This document shows, piece after piece, positions 60,832 to 64,000 of a DNA stretch of 64,000 nt (position 1 is the stretch's first letter; every line of letters starts with the position of its first letter). Origin of the DNA: Methanolapillus africanus (lineage in GTDB: Archaea > Halobacteriota > Methanosarcinia > Methanosarcinales > Methanosarcinaceae). Location: assembly GCF_032714475.1 (NCBI RefSeq), contig NZ_JAWDKD010000026.1, forward strand, positions 1 through 64,000. The letters are read 5' to 3'. The notes under the pieces are model-generated. The model saw only the letters and a program-made list of their open reading frames with translations, had not been told where the DNA came from and made no database searches. Position numbers and translations under genes: made by a program.

Positions 60832-61121
60832 ATTTCAATATCTCTAAGTTCTGATTTTAACGAAGTGACCATTCCAATCAAAATGAGCAATGCTGAATTT
60901 CAATATCTTTAAGCTCTAATTTTAACGTCGGCAGAACTGCGAGGAAATCAGTAATATCCTCATTTCAATATCTCTAAGTTTTGATTTAACAGATTTGCAT
61001 GGTCAGCTATCAGCTTTTTGTTTTATTTCAATATCTCTGAGGTTCAATTTTAACTTGTTCAAGTACCATGCCGACAACTCATCATGGACGAATTTCAATA
61101 CCTTTAAGTTCTGATTTTAAT
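60832..61121 (-). CRISPR. degenerate CRISPR array, five repeats and four spacers
   Basis: Repeats at 60832-60861, 60897-60926, 60962-60990, 61025-61054 and 61092-61121 share ATTTCAATATCTCTAAGTTC plus TGATTTTAAC, each with a few changes and the third one base short. Spacers are 35, 35, 34 and 37 bases and unrelated. In the reverse direction the repeat ends in ATTGAAAT, the usual 8-base crRNA handle of type I-A/I-B, so transcription should run leftwards from the cas side. A further fragment, ATTTCAATCTCTTTGAG, at 60734 may be a decayed terminal repeat. Confidence 0.85.
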
Positions 61122-61221
61122 CAAATTTGCGGTATGATTTATATTAAACTCATTATTGATATTAAATGTGATTTAAACTGTTAAATATATTTATATAATT
61201 GATCGCAAATTATAATATTGT
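61122..61221. promoter_or_regulatory. shared leader/promoter between CRISPR array and cas operon
   Basis: 100 bp, extremely AT-rich. AAATTTGCG (61123-61131) and CGCAAATT (61204-61211) are inverted copies near the two ends. TTTATATAATT ends about 22 bases before the cas8 ATG, close enough for a leaderless transcript; no ribosome site is seen. Confidence 0.55.
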
Positions 61222-62658
61222 ATGGAAGAAATTTCAAAATATACAGTTCCAACCGGCGATCCGTTTGCAGATATCGGCGGATATGCTATTGAAAAGTTAT
61301 CAAAAACTTTTCCAAAAAAAAGCATCATGGAACTAATTGCTCAAGTGACCGATATCTATGTGGATAATTGGGGAGCAAAAATAAACCCCTTTTTTTTAAA
61401 TTCAAAAATAACTCAACCTGCATTCGAAGCAGAAAAAAAGAAAGAAGAGACTTTAAGATATTTCCAATCCCTTATAGACAAAACTGCAAAACACACAATT
61501 GGATTTTGCCGAATAACCGGAGATAAAACTGAATTGTATCCATCAGGGCGCGATAATTCAATATTATCTGGTTCAGGAACTTTTGTAAATTTTAACCATT
61601 CATTTGAATCCGGAATCATGCTTTCAAAAGAAGCGATTATTAGATTTCATTTTGTTCCCATTGCATGTGAACTCGTTTCTGGATTAAAAATTGTAAACAA
61701 AGTTAGTAGCGGTGTTGCTATAATTCATAGCAATGACATGAAATTAACAAAATTTTTTGTTCAAAGAAATGTGTCTCTCAACTTACAAAATACCAATGCT
61801 AACATTTCAGAAGGAATATTAAAATCAAAATGTCGATCTCCTGGAACAGAATTGTTTAGATTCATAGACGAGGCTTTGAGTGATAAAGAAACACACAGTG
61901 ATGACAAAAGTTCCTTAACACTTTATCATTTTACAAACTTTGGAGCGACGCCGGAAGTTAAAATTTACATGATCCCCTCCGTTTTATTTATGTTTTATAA
62001 ATTTACCCAAAATCCAAAATATAAGACTCAGTGGAATAGATTTGTTTCTCCATATTATATTAATAAAAAAGAGCATCCTCAAGCCAAATGGAATAAAGAA
62101 ACAAATGAAATTGAGTCAAAAGTAAAAAAAGAATTGCTTCAGATTGAAGAAAAAGACTATCAATTCTGGAGCAACCGAATATACACAAAATTGCTCAACG
62201 AACAATCAATTCTGAACGAAATGAAAAAATGGTGCTTGGAAGAGCAATTTGATTTTGAAATTGTAAAAAAATATCAAATTTGGATCAGAAATATGAAACC
62301 TGAAACCATAAATAAAATTGATGAAATGGCTGACCTTATCTTTGAGATGAACGACGCCGATAAAGTCAAAAAGACGATCAAAACGCTGAACAGTGCAAAA
62401 TCCGGATATAATTTACGGCGCTTCATCGTGAAAGATGTTGTTGCCAAAAATTATGAAATGAATCCGGAAGGAAATGCAATCATAACCGTCGAAGAATATG
62501 CTGATTACTTATTTCCGGATACAAATTCGTGGAGTGAGATGCGGGATGTTTTATTAATTGCAATTTATCAAAGATTACACGAACAAAAAATAAAAGTGGA
62601 TATCGAAGAAGATGAAAGTTCGAATGTGGAAGATTCTGAATTTGAAGACGAAAATTAA
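61222..62658 (+). CDS. cas8: Cas8 (Cst1-like), type I-B large subunit
   Basis: 478 residues. The N-terminus with TGDPFADIGGYAIEKL and the NPFFLNSKITQPAF segment resembles Cst1-type Cas8 of the I-B (Tneap) group, where it recognises the PAM and holds the Cascade complex together. CxxC zinc motifs seen in some members are not obvious. Placement directly before cas7 and cas5 confirms the role. Acidic C-terminal tail (DIEEDESSNVEDSEFEDEN). Confidence 0.72.
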   Translation: MEEISKYTVPTGDPFADIGGYAIEKLSKTFPKKSIMELIAQVTDIYVDNWGAKINPFFLNSKITQPAFEAEKKKEETLRYFQSLIDKTAKHTIGFCRITGDKTELYPSGRDNSILSGSGTFVNFNHSFESGIMLSKEAIIRFHFVPIACELVSGLKIVNKVSSGVAIIHSNDMKLTKFFVQRNVSLNLQNTNANISEGILKSKCRSPGTELFRFIDEALSDKETHSDDKSSLTLYHFTNFGATPEVKIYMIPSVLFMFYKFTQNPKYKTQWNRFVSPYYINKKEHPQAKWNKETNEIESKVKKELLQIEEKDYQFWSNRIYTKLLNEQSILNEMKKWCLEEQFDFEIVKKYQIWIRNMKPETINKIDEMADLIFEMNDADKVKKTIKTLNSAKSGYNLRRFIVKDVVAKNYEMNPEGNAIITVEEYADYLFPDTNSWSEMRDVLLIAIYQRLHEQKIKVDIEEDESSNVEDSEFEDEN

Positions 62659-62670
62659 AGTGGTGAAATA

Positions 62671-63741
62671 ATGACAAATTTGAAAACTCAAGGCTTTATT
62701 CTGTTAGATGTTGATGTTGTTGCCCTGAACAACGCCGGTAAAAATGATCGAAGCAACTTTGATAACGCAGTTGCAACTAAAAAAATCTACAAAAATGGAA
62801 AAAGTTACGTTTATGTTTCCGGTCAAGCATGGCGATATTGGTGGCGCGAGTCTCTTCAAAAAAATATGGATTGGACAATGTCTCCGATCACAAGAGAAAA
62901 TAAAATTGCGTTTACAGATGCAAACCCGATTGACTATCCGGATGACGACGTTTTTGGTTACATGCGTGCTGCCACTGAAAAAACAACAGACGACAAAGGT
63001 AAAACAAAAAGTACAAACATCACGGTAACCCGTGTTTCACCTTTGAAGAATTCTGCTATTATTTCAGTGACATCTGTGAACCCTGCTGAAAATTGGTCCA
63101 GCATGGCCAGACAAGAAGGCGACGCGGTTCCGTACAGCAAACAAGAATACAGCGCTGTTATGAAAGGAATGTTTAGTTTAGATTTGAATATGGTTGGAAC
63201 TTTTTCCAATTATAATAAAACCGGATACGTCAATCTTTCTGAACAACTCAAAAAGGAAGCAATTGAAAAGGGATGCCAAGAAGTTGAAGATTCTTATGTA
63301 AAAACCAGCGATGGAAAAGCCGCAAAATTGGTTCAGTTACCAAAAGATATTCGTAAAAAAAGAATTGTTGATGCCGTTTCCGCATTAAAATATATCTCCG
63401 GTGGTGCCATGCAAACAAATAATATGGGAGACGTGACGCCAAAATTTATCATATTGGCAACCACAACTACTGGCAATCATCCTTTTTCTGGTGTTGTCAG
63501 AACATACGGAGAAAGAGATGAACAATTCCAATTGAATGTTAACGGAATTCGTGAAATTATTAAAGAATACAAAGAAACGTTTGCCGGTAAGATCTTCATT
63601 GGAATCCGAAGCGGTTTCTTTGAAGACTCTTTACCTGAATTAAATAAATTAAAAGATGAATTTTCAGACATGGTTGAACTTTGTCCGGTTAATGCTGCCA
63701 TTGACCAGTATTGCGAACAAGTGAAAGAACAAGTGAACTAA
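62671..63741 (+). CDS. cas7: Cas7 (Cst2/DevR family) backbone subunit
   Basis: 356 residues. Forms the crRNA-binding filament of Cascade. The RAMP start GFILLDVDVVALNNAGK, YVSGQAWRYWWRESL, the NITVTRVSPLKNSAIISVTS region, and the Gly-rich YISGGAMQTNNM match Cst2/DevR-type Cas7. Starts 12 bp after cas8 with GGTG before the ATG, and its TAA is directly followed by the cas5 ATG. Confidence 0.85.
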   Translation: MTNLKTQGFILLDVDVVALNNAGKNDRSNFDNAVATKKIYKNGKSYVYVSGQAWRYWWRESLQKNMDWTMSPITRENKIAFTDANPIDYPDDDVFGYMRAATEKTTDDKGKTKSTNITVTRVSPLKNSAIISVTSVNPAENWSSMARQEGDAVPYSKQEYSAVMKGMFSLDLNMVGTFSNYNKTGYVNLSEQLKKEAIEKGCQEVEDSYVKTSDGKAAKLVQLPKDIRKKRIVDAVSALKYISGGAMQTNNMGDVTPKFIILATTTTGNHPFSGVVRTYGERDEQFQLNVNGIREIIKEYKETFAGKIFIGIRSGFFEDSLPELNKLKDEFSDMVELCPVNAAIDQYCEQVKEQVN

Positions 63742-64000
63742 ATGAAACAATATCGTATAAAAATCAGCTCATGGACAGCTGGTTTTCGGTATCCGAATTT
63801 GATTTCCGGAAGGCAGCCGACACTTGAAGTCCCGCCAATCAGTACAGTGCTGGGATTGATGAATGCCGCCTCCGGAAAATATTTGCATCACAAGCAGCTG
63901 AAGCTGGGTTATTATTTCGAATACGATGCGAAAGCAACCGATTTGGAAACAATTTACCAAATAGAACTTCATGACAAGGGATATCCAAACAATTCAACCA
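63742..64000 (+). CDS. cas5: Cas5 (Cas5t-like), cut by the window edge
   Basis: 86 codons are visible. KISSWTAGFRYPNLISGRQP followed by TLEVPPISTVLGLMNAASGK is the Cas5 N-terminus, closest to the Cas5t group of type I-B. The rest of the operon (cas3, cas4, cas1, cas2, and perhaps a second cas6) would lie to the right. Confidence 0.82.
   Translation, partial: MKQYRIKISSWTAGFRYPNLISGRQPTLEVPPISTVLGLMNAASGKYLHHKQLKLGYYFEYDAKATDLETIYQIELHDKGYPNNST

Overview
The window looks like chromosome of a methanogenic archaeon of the Methanosarcinales, most like the host-associated, methyl-using Methanosarcinaceae (a Methanimicrococcus-type organism). This is inference. It rests on archaeal information genes (Orc1/Cdc6, SRP54, split GMP synthase subunit B, archaeosine enzymes ArcS and RaSEA, a DRG GTPase, TATA-type promoters), MtaA/MtbA-type and corrinoid-fused methyltransferases, a four-subunit pyruvate:ferredoxin oxidoreductase, and stop-codon use. 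None of the 52 stop codons I could read is TAG, as expected where TAG is decoded as pyrrolysine. One gene (23650-24474) has an in-frame TAG joining a membrane anchor to a helical domain.

Layout. 1-5530: three tandem membrane-anchored Ig-repeat surface proteins. 5606-7288: a Pycsar-effector-like membrane protein and a small membrane protein. 7333-10168: copper export (copZ-copA). 10337-12140: an SDR enzyme, a lone cas6, a two-unit CRISPR-like mini-array and tRNA-Cys. 12793-17713: MtaA/MtbA-like methyltransferase, siroheme-type reductase domain, SAM methyltransferase, RaSEA, and a charged hypothetical protein. 18085-24857: tRNA-Pro, guaAb, a GlcD/GlcF-type oxidoreductase pair, a hydrolase, the amber-containing gene and a half-ferritin-like protein. 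25015-32074: ArcS, paired membrane proteins, a GNAT acetyltransferase, a HEPN-type three-gene group and a membrane protein. 32288-43222: srp54, cdc6 with a likely origin, hisS, a DRG GTPase, an aldolase-family enzyme, a lipoprotein, a radical SAM protein and RNase III. 43573-49519: a secreted repeat protein, a DUF169 protein, an ankyrin protein and a PIN module. 49555-52494: porCDAB. 52953-60600: Dus, a corrinoid/methyltransferase fusion, a hydantoinase-like ATPase and a divergent chaperonin. 60832-64000: a degenerate CRISPR array and the start of a type I-B cas operon (cas8-cas7-cas5, the last cut by the window edge).

The most unusual structure is a dispersed family of five non-coding intergenic elements of about 450-630 bp (near 12223, 19514, 33697, 36602 and 44780). 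They share GC-rich terminal inverted repeats (core GCGCGCGTTA..GCGACAC), inner hairpins whose stems vary but stay paired, and a central array of direct repeats carrying an ACAGTTAACTGT-type palindrome. Three lie between convergent genes and two bracket cdc6 and the candidate origin. I do not recognise this family.

Other notable points are a CRISPR-like mini-array divergent from the lone cas6 and 2 bp from tRNA-Cys, and a methyltransferase-ATPase-chaperonin cluster with several strong hairpins around its first gene.
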